The notes: a model not told the origin generated them from the sequence alone. DNA of 64,000 bases from Cytophagaceae bacterium (GCA_027486845.1 JAIXOL010000081.1:1-64000), one strand, 5' to 3'; positions 1 to 8,514 are shown, counted from the first letter of the stretch. Numbers and translations are program-made.

Positions 1-157
1 TAGTTGACCATCTGCAAGGTTTTTTCTTTAAATATACGAATATCCTTGCACTTTTACAAAAAAATATCTATCTATATATATGATAGTCAAATAGTTATGA
101 CTTTTTCAGCAAGCCCTAATTACCAAAGATTTAAGTTTTGGAGCAAAAGAGCAAGCG

Positions 158-667
158 TTGGAGGCTTTCTTGAAAGATAACCCTAATCTAAAAACAGCAT
201 TGGGTAATGCTTTTAATGATTTTATGTCTAATCCATTTGGGTCAATTGGGGCATTATTCAAAGGTGGGCCAAAAACACCAGCAGATTACTTGGACGAAAT
301 TATGAAACAAAGATTGACCACTTTGAAACAAAACGAAGCTAATACCATTCAAAATGAGATTTATAATAACATTATGAAAAATGCCTTCGCAGCGAAAAAT
401 GACGATTACTCATCTTTGGCCAATAGTTTTGATACAAGTCCCATCGGTAACTTATCGGGAATATCAGCGGGACTACGAATGAATACTGGCGAACGAATGC
501 TGCTCAATAAAGCAAGCCTTGATTTACTGACTAAAGCCCAAGAGTTGCGAGAGAAAGGCGATAAGTTGATGATGGAAGCCTTAGACCGCACCGAAACACA
601 AAAACGCTTGGACGGTACTTGGTCGGCACAAATGTTTAGAAATACACTATCTAACATTAAAATCTGA
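158..667 (+). CDS. hypothetical protein, 5' end uncertain
   Basis: I do not recognise this protein. The shown start is a TTG. The same frame stays open upstream to about 101 and reads as convincing, Gln/Lys-rich helical coding sequence before a TGA at 98-100. An ATG lies at 97 but is one base out of frame, so the real 5' end may be altered by a single-base change in the T-run at 102-106, or the gene may use a rare start. The product is hydrophilic, with a helical middle rich in Asn, Lys and Gln, and has no signal peptide or membrane segment. Its stop codon overlaps the next gene's ATG by one base (TGATG), so the two are probably co-transcribed. Confidence 0.55.
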   Translation: MEAFLKDNPNLKTALGNAFNDFMSNPFGSIGALFKGGPKTPADYLDEIMKQRLTTLKQNEANTIQNEIYNNIMKNAFAAKNDDYSSLANSFDTSPIGNLSGISAGLRMNTGERMLLNKASLDLLTKAQELREKGDKLMMEALDRTETQKRLDGTWSAQMFRNTLSNIKI

Positions 668-1107
668 TGCAGAAACTCATTTTTATAGGGCTAATTGCCT
701 GTTTCTCATCTTGTCAAAATTCAAGTAATTATTTATCTAAAAATCCACAAAAGGCAGCCATTGCTTATTGTCAATTAGCCAATGAAGGTATCAAGGGCGA
801 TACGGTAAAGTACAACTTGTATCGAAAAGGGTATATTCAAGATATTACTACCAAAAAAGACATTTTCGGTGCGATGCTCATTTATAGTGCTGCTAAAATG
901 ACTCAGAAAGGAACAGTTTTCAATTTTAAGAATTTGGAAGAACTGGTACTTAAAAAAGATGCTTCGGGTCGAAAGGTCGAAGTATCAGAGAAAATTCTTT
1001 TCACTTTTGAGAATAGCTCAACAGATACCGTTGTGGTAAAACTCATTTACGACAAAGACGTTTGGCGTTTGAAATGGCAAAATTGTGGTGATTTAGAACG
1101 AAAATAA
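667..1107 (+). CDS. small putative lipoprotein
   Basis: A 146-residue protein of unknown function. The N-terminus is a lipoprotein signal: a short hydrophobic stretch followed by SSCQ, with the modified Cys at about residue 16. The rest has the size and pattern of a small periplasmic alpha/beta fold of the DUF4878/NTF2-like type seen in many Bacteroidota lipoproteins (an Ala/Tyr helix near residue 30, then charged strands ending in KDVWRLKW). That fold assignment is an inference from pattern only. It overlaps the preceding gene by one base and is the second gene of a probable two-gene unit. Confidence 0.6.
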   Translation: MQKLIFIGLIACFSSCQNSSNYLSKNPQKAAIAYCQLANEGIKGDTVKYNLYRKGYIQDITTKKDIFGAMLIYSAAKMTQKGTVFNFKNLEELVLKKDASGRKVEVSEKILFTFENSSTDTVVVKLIYDKDVWRLKWQNCGDLERK

Positions 1108-1144
1108 ATGCTAAGTCTTGCTTTTCTATTTTCAAATTAAGTAA

Positions 1145-1152
1145 TAGATTTG
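1145..1152 (+). promoter_or_regulatory. -7 box upstream of the tandem HTH-like gene
   Basis: TAGATTTG fits the Bacteroidota -7 consensus TAnnTTTG and lies 48 nt before the ATG at 1201. The nearest TTG (1118-1120) is 24 nt upstream, a little farther than the usual 19-21. Confidence 0.4.
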
Positions 1153-1200
1153 TGTAATTGAAAAATACGCTGTAAATATATTTTAATACACAAAATAGAA

Positions 1201-1614
1201 ATGGAACGAGACAAGCAAGCATATTTAGAAACGATTGATAACTACGCCCGAATCATTGCTGATTTACCACAGTTTTTAGATAATGCCGATGATACAATAC
1301 ACGAAATTGCAAGTAAGATTGAGATTTCTTTTTCAGCATTGAGTAATAAAAAACACGGTCGCAGAGACTGGAAATATGAGGAAGTCAATAAATTGATGCA
1401 ACTACTTGGAAGTGAAAAGCAGAAAGAAGTAGTGAAAAACTATATTTTAATCGTTAATGACATTTTACCAATCATTCAAGAAAATGGCATTCGATTCAGT
1501 TTTATCTTTGAGAAAGCTGGAATGACAGTCGGGAATTACCAAGTTAGAAGCAAATCAATTTCTGCATGGGATGTTTCAGAAGTTCGACGAATCATTGATG
1601 CGTTGAAGTTTTAG
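1201..1614 (+). CDS. putative DNA-binding protein with two HTH-like repeats
   Basis: A 137-residue protein with no signal peptide. It seems to be built of two related halves: residues about 18-70 (from ADLPQFL to the motif KYEEVNKLMQLL) and about 82-135 (from NDILPIIQ to WDVSEVRRIIDAL). Each has a helix-turn-helix-like central stretch (ISFSALSNKKHGRRDW; MTVGNYQVRSKSISAW) followed by an amphipathic helix. I infer a small regulator or DNA-binding protein, but I cannot name its family. It has its own probable promoter and ends just before a strong terminator. Confidence 0.6.
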   Translation: MERDKQAYLETIDNYARIIADLPQFLDNADDTIHEIASKIEISFSALSNKKHGRRDWKYEEVNKLMQLLGSEKQKEVVKNYILIVNDILPIIQENGIRFSFIFEKAGMTVGNYQVRSKSISAWDVSEVRRIIDALKF

Positions 1615-1634
1615 ATGGCATATCAAAAAATACC

Positions 1635-1676
1635 AAAGCCTGATATTCTTTTTATAGATTGTCAGGCTTTCTTTTT
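1635..1676 (+). terminator. rho-independent terminator
   Basis: AAAGCCTGA (1635-1643) pairs with TCAGGCTTT (1662-1670) across an 18-nt loop and is followed by CTTTTT. It closes the preceding small gene. Confidence 0.8.
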
Positions 1677-1715
1677 AGAAGTGTTTTATAGAAACTTTTA
1701 TATTCAACCTCAATT

Positions 1716-1741
1716 GTGTATTGCATATTGTATTGCATATT
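1716..1741. repeat. tandem 12-mer, two copies
   Basis: TATTGCATATTG occurs twice in a row in the spacer between the terminator at 1635 and the tRNA terminator. No function is evident. Confidence 0.6.
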
Positions 1742-1770
1742 GCCAAAACTGAAAAAGCATAAAAAACAAA

Positions 1771-1803
1771 AAATCCTGATAATCGTTTGATTATCAAGAT
1801 TTT
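1771..1803 (-). terminator. terminator of the CAT tRNA
   Basis: On the minus strand TTGATAATC and GATTATCAGG form a hairpin (8 bp core plus flanking pairs) followed by TTTTTTG, directly downstream of the tRNA. Confidence 0.8.
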
Positions 1804-1809
1804 AGAGAG

Positions 1810-1883
1810 TGGGCCCACTTGGAATCGAACCAAGCACCTACTGATTATGAGTCAGTTGCTCTAACCGAATGAGCTATAGGCCC
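1810..1883 (-). tRNA. tRNA with CAT anticodon (elongator Met or Ile2)
   Basis: The full cloverleaf can be drawn: acceptor GGGCCTA/TGGGCCC, D-stem GCTC/GAGC, anticodon stem ACTGA/TCAGT around loop CTCATAA, and T-stem CTTGG/CCAAG with loop TTCGATT. The discriminator is A and CCA is not encoded. A CAT anticodon is read as Met, or as Ile when TilS modifies the C to lysidine; the sequence alone does not separate these two, but the initiator is unlikely because the first acceptor pair is a proper G-C. Confidence 0.93.
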
Positions 1884-1910
1884 TAAAACCAGTTTGATGG
1901 TTTAGTAGTG

Positions 1911-1941
1911 CAAAAATAAGACAAAAAATTTGTTCTTCCAA
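1911..1941 (-). promoter_or_regulatory. tRNA promoter (TTG-N20-TATTTTTG)
   Basis: On the minus strand a TTG (plus positions 1939-1941) lies exactly 20 nt before TATTTTTG (1911-1918), the standard Bacteroidota -33/-7 arrangement. The tRNA begins 27 nt further on. Confidence 0.7.
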
Positions 1942-1971
1942 AAAATTAAAAAAATCCTTCATAAGGTTCTG

Positions 1972-2523
1972 TTATCGAAAGCTCAATTTTGAGTGAATGC
2001 AGTCGAAATTTTCTTCTAAAATAATATTACCAAAATCTGCATCAGCTTGCCTAAAAAACACTTCTACCCATACTTTATGCTACGAAATCAGCACATATTC
2101 TACATATGTATTGAGTTTCTGATAATTTTTAAATTTCTCTCCTCTATCATAATCTGCAGTTTAATTCGATAAAACTTCCACCATCAAACATGATTTTTTT
2201 GCCGCATTTTTATTTTCTGCATAAATCTTTGGTTTACCACAAATCACCGAAGCCTCAGGATAAAAATAATTTTCATTGTTGTAACCAATCATTAAATCTG
2301 CAATAAATACGGCACATTTACAATTCTTGAGTGCTGTGTCAAGATGATTACCTATTTTAGCCGAAAGCCGATTATGATTCACCAACCCACCTGCCAATGC
2401 AAAAGCCTCACCTTCGTGATAGGCTATTTTATAATCTACTTGGTTTTTCAGTTCTAGATAATCTTTAATAGGATAATACGATTTGAAAGCTGGTTCTACT
2501 ATAATTTTAATTACATATTTCAC
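1972..2523 (-). pseudogene. Uma2-family nuclease pseudogene
   Basis: The first 120 codons match the Uma2 (DUF820, PD-(D/E)XK-like) family: YHEGEAFALAGG, NHNRLSAKIG, and the C-terminal core around VEVLS. A TAA stops the frame at 2161-2163. Reading on in the same frame gives typical Uma2 sequence (YDRGEKFKNY, YVEYVLIS) to a TAG at 2080-2082, then HKVWVEVFFRQ and about 30 more family-like residues to a TAA at 1972-1974. Two in-frame stops inside a conserved domain mean that a full-length protein cannot be made. The stops are base substitutions, not length changes. An intact but divergent family member lies at 8515-9120. Confidence 0.85.
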
Positions 2524-2635
2524 AAAAGCATCATTATTAATGTAAAGCAGGAAATTTTATCACCAATTTTCTACTCTTAACAACTAAATTTTTCTTCTTT
2601 GTGTTATTCTAATCAAGCAATAAAAAATAAAACTT

Positions 2636-2643
2636 TACCTTTG
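2636..2643 (+). promoter_or_regulatory. -7 box of the HD hydrolase gene
   Basis: TACCTTTG fits TAnnTTTG exactly and lies 27 nt before the ATG at 2670. No well-spaced -33 TTG is visible. Confidence 0.6.
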
Positions 2644-2669
2644 CACACTCGCCAAAGCTAATTGCAAGC

Positions 2670-3902
2670 ATGACTAACAAACGCAAAATTTTCAATGACC
2701 CCGTTTATGGCTTCATTAGTGTACCTTCTGATTTAATTTATGATTTAATTGAGCATCCTTTCTTCCAGCGTTTACGTCGAATAAAGCAATTGGGTATGGC
2801 CGAATACGTCTATCCTGGAGCTTTGCATACACGTTTCCATCATGCTTTAGGAGCCATGCACCTAATGGGGCAAGCCTTGCAGGTTTTGCAGAACAAAGGT
2901 CATTTTTTACTTGATGTTGAAATCGAAGCAGCACAGATTGCCATTTTACTACACGACATTGGTCATGGACCGTTCTCTCATGTACTCGAATATACTATCT
3001 TGAATGATGTACATCATGAACATATTTCGGCATTGCTGATGGGAAAACTCAACCAAGAGTTTGGCGGACAGCTTGATTTAGCCATCGAAATGTTTAATGG
3101 CACTTATCACCGAGAGTTTTTTCATCAACTGATTTCAAGTCAACTTGATATGGACAGAATGGATTATCTCAACCGTGATTGCTTCTTTACGGGTGTAGCC
3201 GAAGGGACAATTGGCGTTGACCGCATCATCAAGATGCTCAACGTAGTTGATAATCAATTGGTTGTTGAAGAAAAAGGATTACTGAGTGTCGAAAACTTTT
3301 TGAACGCAAGGCGGTTAATGTATTGGCAGGTGTATTTACATAAAACTTCGATTTGTACCGAAGCGATGCTTATACAAATCATTTGTCGAGCCAGAGAATT
3401 AATAAAATTTGGTGACCCTTTATTCGGAACACCTTCATTTTTTTTGTTTCTAAAAGAAGACATTTCACTCGAATCATTCAATAATGATGAAAAATATTTA
3501 GAGGCATTTACAGAAATAGATGATTATGATATCTGGGCGTGTATAAAAACTTGGCAGCATCATTCAGATAAAATTTTATCGACAAACTGTAAAGATTTAT
3601 TGAATCGAAATTTGTACAAAGTCAAGATTTCTAATTTCCCGATTGAAGCATCTTTTATCGAAAATATTAAAGAATCGTTGCTCAAAAAAGGCATAACCGA
3701 ACACGAGCTAAAATATTTCATTACCAAAGGAGATGTAAGCAATAAAGGCTATGTTTCGGGCGATGAAACAATCAATATCTTAACAAAAAACCAAAATGTA
3801 ATAGATATTGCCGATGCCTCAGATTTACCAACTATCAAGGCTCTAAGTAACATCGTGAAAAAATACTATGTATGTTGGGGCAAAAACGTATCTTTGCAAT
3901 GA
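2670..3902 (+). CDS. HD-domain metal-dependent phosphohydrolase
   Basis: A 410-residue cytosolic protein of the dGTPase/SAMHD1-like HD superfamily. The metal-binding signature is complete: H in TRFHHALGAM (about residue 57), the HD pair in LLHDIGHGPFSH (about residue 95), and the late Asp in LDMDRMDYLNRD (about residue 160). Family members hydrolyse dNTPs or other nucleotides; the substrate here is unknown. In many Bacteroidota this gene sits directly before lpxD, as here (152-nt gap), although no metabolic link to lipid A is known. The start is an ATG placed just after a good -7 box. The C-terminal part (residues about 250-410) is the usual, less conserved accessory region. Confidence 0.9.
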   Translation: MTNKRKIFNDPVYGFISVPSDLIYDLIEHPFFQRLRRIKQLGMAEYVYPGALHTRFHHALGAMHLMGQALQVLQNKGHFLLDVEIEAAQIAILLHDIGHGPFSHVLEYTILNDVHHEHISALLMGKLNQEFGGQLDLAIEMFNGTYHREFFHQLISSQLDMDRMDYLNRDCFFTGVAEGTIGVDRIIKMLNVVDNQLVVEEKGLLSVENFLNARRLMYWQVYLHKTSICTEAMLIQIICRARELIKFGDPLFGTPSFFLFLKEDISLESFNNDEKYLEAFTEIDDYDIWACIKTWQHHSDKILSTNCKDLLNRNLYKVKISNFPIEASFIENIKESLLKKGITEHELKYFITKGDVSNKGYVSGDETINILTKNQNVIDIADASDLPTIKALSNIVKKYYVCWGKNVSLQ

Positions 3903-4054
3903 TTTTGCAACAATAAGATAGCTTTTTGTATTATTTAAAGATTATTTTTAAATTAAATTATTGAGTTAAGATTTAAGTAATTAGTCTGTTCAACTAAATG
4001 GAAAAGTACTAACGCAGAACCTCCGCAGGAATATCAGCTTGCATAATACCAAAC

Positions 4055-5110
4055 ATGATGAAATTTACGGTTAAGCAAATAGCACATCTACTGAATGGCG
4101 AAGTAAAAGGAGACGAAAGCCTCATTATCAGCCAATTAGCTAAAATTGAAGAAGGTACTCATGGCGATATTTCTTTTCTCTCCAACGAAAAGTACGAATC
4201 TTTTCTCTATACAACCAATGCAACGGCCGTAATCGTTGCCCAAAATTTTGAACCTCGCAAAGCCTATACCACAACACTTATACTTGTCGAAAATCCTTAT
4301 ACAGCCTTTACACAACTTTTAGTTGAATATCAGAAAATGCTGGATGCTTCCAAAATAGGTATCGAACAACCCTCATTCGTTGGTGAAAAAACATCGATTG
4401 GCGAAAACATATACCAAGGGGCATTTTCGTACATAGGGAAAAGTTGCAAAATTGGCAAGAATGTAAAGATTTACCCACAAGTTTATATAAGTGATAATGT
4501 AAGCATAGGCGATAATACTATTATATACGCTGGTGTAAAAATATACGCCAATTGTTTAATCGGTAACAACTGTATTGTACATTCGGGAGCGGTCGTTGGT
4601 AGCGATGGCTTTGGTTTTGCTCCACAAATCGATGGAACTTACAAGACCATTCCGCAGTTGGGAAATGTAATCCTAGAAGATAACGTAAGTATTGGCTCAA
4701 ACTCAACGATTGATTGTGCCACGATTGGTTCAACTATTATTCGTAAAGGTGCAAAAATCGACAATTTGGTTCAAATCGCCCATAATGTAGAAATAGGAGA
4801 AAACACCGTAATTGCTGCTCAAACTGGTGTTGCTGGTTCGACCAAAGTTGGAAAAAATTGTGTGTTAGGCGGTCAAGTAGGTGTAAATGGACATATCACT
4901 ATTGCAGATGGTACAAAAGCAGGTGGAAAAGCGGGTATTACCAAAAGCGTTAAGAAAACAGGCACATCACTTAATGGTAATCCAGCCTTTGATGCAACTG
5001 AATATTTGCGTTCTATGGCTGTTTTACGCAAACTTCCTGCCATCGAAAAACAAGTAAAAGCAATCGAAGAACAACTCTTGGAGCTAAATCAGCATGGAGT
5101 TTTAGCATAA
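4055..5110 (+). CDS. lpxD: UDP-3-O-acylglucosamine N-acyltransferase
   Basis: Third step of lipid A synthesis: transfers a 3-hydroxyacyl chain from ACP to the 2-amino group of UDP-3-O-acylglucosamine in the cytosol. The N-terminal uridine-binding domain (residues about 1-100, with the motif [11 protein letters not shown]) is followed by a left-handed beta-helix of hexapeptide repeats (about 105-310), including the His of [11 protein letters not shown] that acts as the catalytic base. The C-terminal helix (about 320-351) carries the usual [18 protein letters not shown]. At 351 aa it has normal length. The second Met (4058) is an equally possible start. The next gene begins 74 nt downstream and makes the following lipid A enzyme. 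Confidence 0.96.
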   Translation: MMKFTVKQIAHLLNGEVKGDESLIISQLAKIEEGTHGDISFLSNEKYESFLYTTNATAVIVAQNFEPRKAYTTTLILVENPYTAFTQLLVEYQKMLDASKIGIEQPSFVGEKTSIGENIYQGAFSYIGKSCKIGKNVKIYPQVYISDNVSIGDNTIIYAGVKIYANCLIGNNCIVHSGAVVGSDGFGFAPQIDGTYKTIPQLGNVILEDNVSIGSNSTIDCATIGSTIIRKGAKIDNLVQIAHNVEIGENTVIAAQTGVAGSTKVGKNCVLGGQVGVNGHITIADGTKAGGKAGITKSVKKTGTSLNGNPAFDATEYLRSMAVLRKLPAIEKQVKAIEEQLLELNQHGVLA

Positions 5111-5151
5111 AAATAAAAAAACATTAATTCCTCTATTCAATATATAACAAT

Positions 5152-5159
5152 TACATTTG
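5152..5159 (+). promoter_or_regulatory. -7 box before lpxC-fabZ
   Basis: TACATTTG, a full match to TAnnTTTG, lies 26 nt before the ATG at 5185. It suggests an internal promoter within the lipid A cluster. Confidence 0.5.
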
Positions 5160-5184
5160 CCTTAGAAAATAAGTAGAATTTACA

Positions 5185-6576
5185 ATGAATGTTAAGCAAC
5201 AAACCCTCAAAAAAGTAGTATCAATCACAGGTGTAGGATTACACACTGGCGAAAAAGTAACCATGCTTTTACAACCTGCGGCGGTCAATCATGGATATAA
5301 ATTCCAAAGAATTGACTTGCCCAATAAACCAATTGTAGAAGCCGATGTTGATTACGTTGTTGATACTTCAAGAGGTACTGTCTTAGAAAAAGAGGGCATA
5401 AGAATACATACAACTGAGCATATTTTATCGGCATTGGTTGGTCTTCAGATTGATAATGTATTGATTCAGCTTGATGGCCCCGAAATTCCTATAGTAGATG
5501 GTAGTGCCATACAATTTGTTGAGCTAATAGAAGAATCGGGTATTGAAGAGCAACACGCTTTGCGTAATTATTATGAAATCGAAGAAGCGATTCATTTCCG
5601 CAACGATGACCAAAGCATCGAATTAGCTGCTTTGCCACTCAACGATTACCGCCTAACAGTAATGGTCGATTATAACTCAACGGTTTTGCATAGCCAACAC
5701 GCACAATTGCACGATATCAGCCTTTTCAAACAAGAAATCGCACCATGTCGCACATTTGTTTTCTTGCATGAATTAGAAGCACTTTTCAAAGCAGGTCTAA
5801 TCAAAGGCGGAAATGTTGATAATGCAGTAGTAATCGTTGATCGTGAGATTTCGGAAGAAGCGGTTGAAAACTTAGCTAAATTACTCAATAAAGAAAAAAT
5901 TAATGTGGGCAAAACTGGCATTTTGAATGATATGCCTTTGCGTTTCCCTAATGAGCCAGCTCGCCATAAATTGCTTGATGTAATGGGAGATTTGGCCTTA
6001 ATTGGTCGCCCATTAAAAGCACATATTTTGGCTGCACGTCCTGGACACACGCCAAACGTAGCTTTGGCTAAAAAAATTAAAAAACAAATAGCTGATTCGG
6101 CAAAAAGTACTCCCCAATACGACCCAAATACTCCACCTGTGTATAATGTTAGTGATATAGCTCGCCTTCTACCCCACCGTTATCCATTTGCTCTCGTAGA
6201 TAAGATTGTCTATCTCGATGGAAATACGGTAGTTGGTGTAAAAAATATTACCATGAATGAACCTCAATTTACAGGTCACTTTCCTGATAATCCAGTGATG
6301 CCAGGAGTACTACAAATTGAGGCGATTGCACAGACAGGGGGTGTATTAGTACTTACCTCAACAGGCGACCCAGAGGCGTATTGGCCATATTTGGTTGGAA
6401 TCGATAATTGTCGATTCTACCGCAATGTTTTACCAGGTGACACGTTAATTATCAGATGTTCTCTTCTTGCTCCTATCAGACTCGGTGTAGCAAAAATGCA
6501 TGGAGAAGCATGGGTTGGTAAAACCCTCGTATGTGATGTTAATATGACCGCCCGATTAGTAAAAAAAGCAAAATAA
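5185..6576 (+). CDS. lpxC/fabZ: bifunctional UDP-3-O-acyl-GlcNAc deacetylase / 3-hydroxyacyl-ACP dehydratase
   Basis: A natural fusion characteristic of Bacteroidota. Residues about 1-305 are LpxC, the zinc deacetylase that commits UDP-GlcNAc to lipid A: the metal ligands are the His of HTTEHILSAL (about residue 79) and the H and D of RHKLLDVMGDLAL. A linker leads to FabZ (about 320-463), which dehydrates 3-hydroxyacyl-ACP for fatty acid elongation: the active-site His is in LLPHRYPFALVDK (about residue 331) and the Glu is in PVMPGVLQIEAIAQ. Joining both enzymes ties the use of hydroxyacyl chains in lipid A to fatty acid synthesis. The product has the full 463 aa, with all key residues present. 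Confidence 0.97.
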   Translation: MNVKQQTLKKVVSITGVGLHTGEKVTMLLQPAAVNHGYKFQRIDLPNKPIVEADVDYVVDTSRGTVLEKEGIRIHTTEHILSALVGLQIDNVLIQLDGPEIPIVDGSAIQFVELIEESGIEEQHALRNYYEIEEAIHFRNDDQSIELAALPLNDYRLTVMVDYNSTVLHSQHAQLHDISLFKQEIAPCRTFVFLHELEALFKAGLIKGGNVDNAVVIVDREISEEAVENLAKLLNKEKINVGKTGILNDMPLRFPNEPARHKLLDVMGDLALIGRPLKAHILAARPGHTPNVALAKKIKKQIADSAKSTPQYDPNTPPVYNVSDIARLLPHRYPFALVDKIVYLDGNTVVGVKNITMNEPQFTGHFPDNPVMPGVLQIEAIAQTGGVLVLTSTGDPEAYWPYLVGIDNCRFYRNVLPGDTLIIRCSLLAPIRLGVAKMHGEAWVGKTLVCDVNMTARLVKKAK

Positions 6577-6591
6577 TACACAAGATAAAAA

Positions 6592-6652
6592 TGCTGAATT
6601 CTGAGTTCTGAGATTTTTTAAATACTCACGAAAAATATCTCAGAATTCAGCA
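6592..6652. repeat. intergenic inverted repeat between lpxC-fabZ and lpxA
   Basis: TGCTGAATTCTGAG (6592-6605) is repeated as its exact reverse complement at 6639-6652, leaving a 33-nt loop. Further CTCAGAA copies follow up to 6669, just before the lpxA ATG. There is no U-tract after it, so it is more likely a dispersed palindromic element than a terminator. Confidence 0.75.
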
Positions 6653-6675
6653 CTCAGAACTCAGAACTCTATCAA

Positions 6676-7470
6676 ATGAATCAACCGTTGGCGTATATAC
6701 ACCCCGATGCAAAAGTTGCACAAAACGTTGTCATAGAACCGTTTGCTGTAATCCACAAAGACGTAGAAATTGGTGAAGGATCTTGGATAGGTTCACACGC
6801 CATTATTATGGAAGGTGCCAGAATTGGTAAAAACTGTAAAATTTTCCCTGGAGCTGTTATCTCAGCTGTTCCACAGGATTTGAAGTTTAAAGGAGAAAAT
6901 ACTATCACTATCATCGGCGACAACACTACGATTCGTGAGTGTGTTACAGTAAATCGTGGAACAGTAGATAAGCACCGTACTGAAATTGGTTCAAATTGCC
7001 TTATCATGGCTTATGCTCATATTGCCCATGATTGTATTATTGGAAACAACGTTATTTTGGCAAACTGTGTGCAGCTCGCAGGACATATTACGGTTGGTGA
7101 TTTTGCCAATATTGGTGGAATGTCGGCAGTACAACAATTTGTTAAAATTGGTAAGCATACATATATCGGAGGTTGCTCGCAAATCCGTAAAGATGTGCCT
7201 CCTTTTATCAAGGCTGCTCGTGAACCACTGTCTTATGCAGGTATCAACTCCGTTGGATTGCGTAGAAGAGGCTATACTGACGATAGAATTTCCGAAATTC
7301 AAGGCATTTACCGCTATATTTATCTTCGTGGATTAAATAATACTGATGCTATCACTCAAGTTGAATTGGAATTTCCAGCTACTCCAGAGCGTGATGATAT
7401 TTTGAACTTTATCTCAAATTCGGAGCGAGGAATTATCAAAAGCCCAGTTAAAAAAGGGGCGGAAGAATAA
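6676..7470 (+). CDS. lpxA: UDP-N-acetylglucosamine O-acyltransferase
   Basis: First enzyme of lipid A synthesis: adds a 3-hydroxyacyl chain from ACP to the 3-OH of UDP-GlcNAc. The protein is a hexapeptide-repeat beta-helix (residues about 5-185) with the catalytic His in MAYAHIAHDCIIGNN (about residue 121) and the conserved NRGT loop. The C-terminal helical domain (about 190-264) contains the usual GLRRRGYTDDRI. At 264 aa the length is normal. It closes the HD-hydrolase/lpxD/lpxC-fabZ/lpxA cluster. Confidence 0.97.
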   Translation: MNQPLAYIHPDAKVAQNVVIEPFAVIHKDVEIGEGSWIGSHAIIMEGARIGKNCKIFPGAVISAVPQDLKFKGENTITIIGDNTTIRECVTVNRGTVDKHRTEIGSNCLIMAYAHIAHDCIIGNNVILANCVQLAGHITVGDFANIGGMSAVQQFVKIGKHTYIGGCSQIRKDVPPFIKAAREPLSYAGINSVGLRRRGYTDDRISEIQGIYRYIYLRGLNNTDAITQVELEFPATPERDDILNFISNSERGIIKSPVKKGAEE

Positions 7471-7499
7471 AACAAGTTAAAGGCGGACGGCATTCCGTT

Positions 7500-7613
7500 C
7501 AATAGTCAATAGTCAACAATAGCCTTAAAAACTTATGATTTTGTCTTTACTTTCATACATCAAGGAGTTTGTTAACATCTGTTGACTATGCTCAACGGAC
7601 TATGGACTCATCA
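7500..7613. repeat. dispersed GTTGACT-type repeat flanking an intergenic spacer
   Basis: AGTCAATAGTCAACAATAG (7503-7521) and the opposite-strand TGTTGACTAT with GGACTATGGACT (about 7580-7607) face each other across the lpxA/ABC spacer. Related units recur at about 8230-8250 (AGTCAACAGTCCACAG), 27539-27560 and 28441-28463 (AGTCAACAGTCAACAGT). They look like one family of short intergenic repeats. Confidence 0.55.
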
Positions 7614-7614
7614 C

Positions 7615-8232
7615 ATGAAAATTCAATTAGAAAATCTTGGTAAGAAATTTCGTAAAGAATGGATTTTTCGAAATGTTAATTTGAGTTTCGAGGCAGGTAA
7701 TAATTATACCTTCGTCGGTCCAAATGGCAGCGGAAAATCTACTCTTTTGCAGGTTTTAATTGGCGTTATGCCTCAAACCGAAGGAAAGGTTAATTATAGT
7801 AATATTAATCAAGAAGTTTCAGTTGATGATATTTATAAGAAAATCGTAATCGCTGCCCCTTATCTCGAATTAGTCGAAGAATTTACATTGCTCGAATCGG
7901 TCGAATTTCACCAAAAATTTAAGTCTTTCAAAGATAATCTTTCAGCTACCGAACTCATCGAAAAAATACAGCTTGCTCCGCATAAAGATAAAACTGTCAA
8001 GAACTTTTCATCGGGAATGAAGCAACGTCTTAAACTCGGCTTGGCATTTTATTCGGAAGCACCAATTATTTTGCTCGACGAACCAACTTCAAATCTTGAC
8101 GCTCATGGCACAGCTTGGTATCTCGAACAAATCGAAAAGCATACAACTGACCGCCTTTTAATTATCTGCTCAAATCAGCCAAGCGAATATGCTTTCTGCA
8201 AGAATATTGTTGATATTAGAGATTATAAGTAG
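7615..8232 (+). CDS. ABC transporter ATP-binding protein
   Basis: A 205-residue ATPase subunit: Walker A GPNGSGKST (about residue 37), signature NFSSGMKQRLKLG (about residue 133), Walker B IILLDEPTSNLD. A TTG 33 nt upstream is in frame, but the ATG at 7615 (MKIQLENLGKKF) gives the usual start for such short exporter-type ATPases, and the upstream codons fall in the repeat. No permease gene adjoins it, so its partner and substrate are unknown. Confidence 0.9.
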   Translation: MKIQLENLGKKFRKEWIFRNVNLSFEAGNNYTFVGPNGSGKSTLLQVLIGVMPQTEGKVNYSNINQEVSVDDIYKKIVIAAPYLELVEEFTLLESVEFHQKFKSFKDNLSATELIEKIQLAPHKDKTVKNFSSGMKQRLKLGLAFYSEAPIILLDEPTSNLDAHGTAWYLEQIEKHTTDRLLIICSNQPSEYAFCKNIVDIRDYK

Positions 8233-8458
8233 TCAACAGTCCACAGAATGCAGTTACCTTAACAATATTTACTAAAACCATAGTAAATATCGCAAATAAC
8301 GGAAAATTTACTCTTTCTTCTACTTTCCAAATGGGTTTTAATATTTCAATCACTTCATTTACAGGATTTTCACCATTTTTTTTGCTATCAAAACAATTTG
8401 CTGCCATTTCAAGCATTACTTGATTAGAAAAATTATCCATTGGCAATATCTTTCCCAT
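8216..8458 (-). CDS. possible small membrane protein
   Basis: An 80-residue reading frame, convergent with and overlapping the ABC ATPase by 17 nt, and divergent from the Uma2 gene. The C-terminal half has a hydrophobic segment (about residues 53-72, with FPLFAIFTMVLVNIV). Its last codons lie in the dispersed AGTCAACAGT repeat. It has no relatives I recognise and may be chance coding. Confidence 0.35.
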   Translation of the reverse strand: MGKILPMDNFSNQVMLEMAANCFDSKKNGENPVNEVIEILKPIWKVEERVNFPLFAIFTMVLVNIVKVTAFCGLLTTYNL

Positions 8459-8514
8459 TTAATTGTTTTGCAAATTATTCATAAAATGTGTTACTTTCGT
8501 AAAAAAATAAGAAT

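Noticed and set aside
1-1700. A mobile element integrated at the CAT tRNA
   Set aside because: The three unknown genes and the tRNA suggest it, but I see no integrase, no attachment-site repeat of the tRNA end and no composition break.
6592-6669. A rho-independent terminator before lpxA
   Set aside because: The inverted repeat has a long loop and no U-tract, and the operon continues.
7582-7614. Upstream TTG start for the ABC ATPase
   Set aside because: The codons lie in an intergenic repeat and the ATG at 7615 fits the family.
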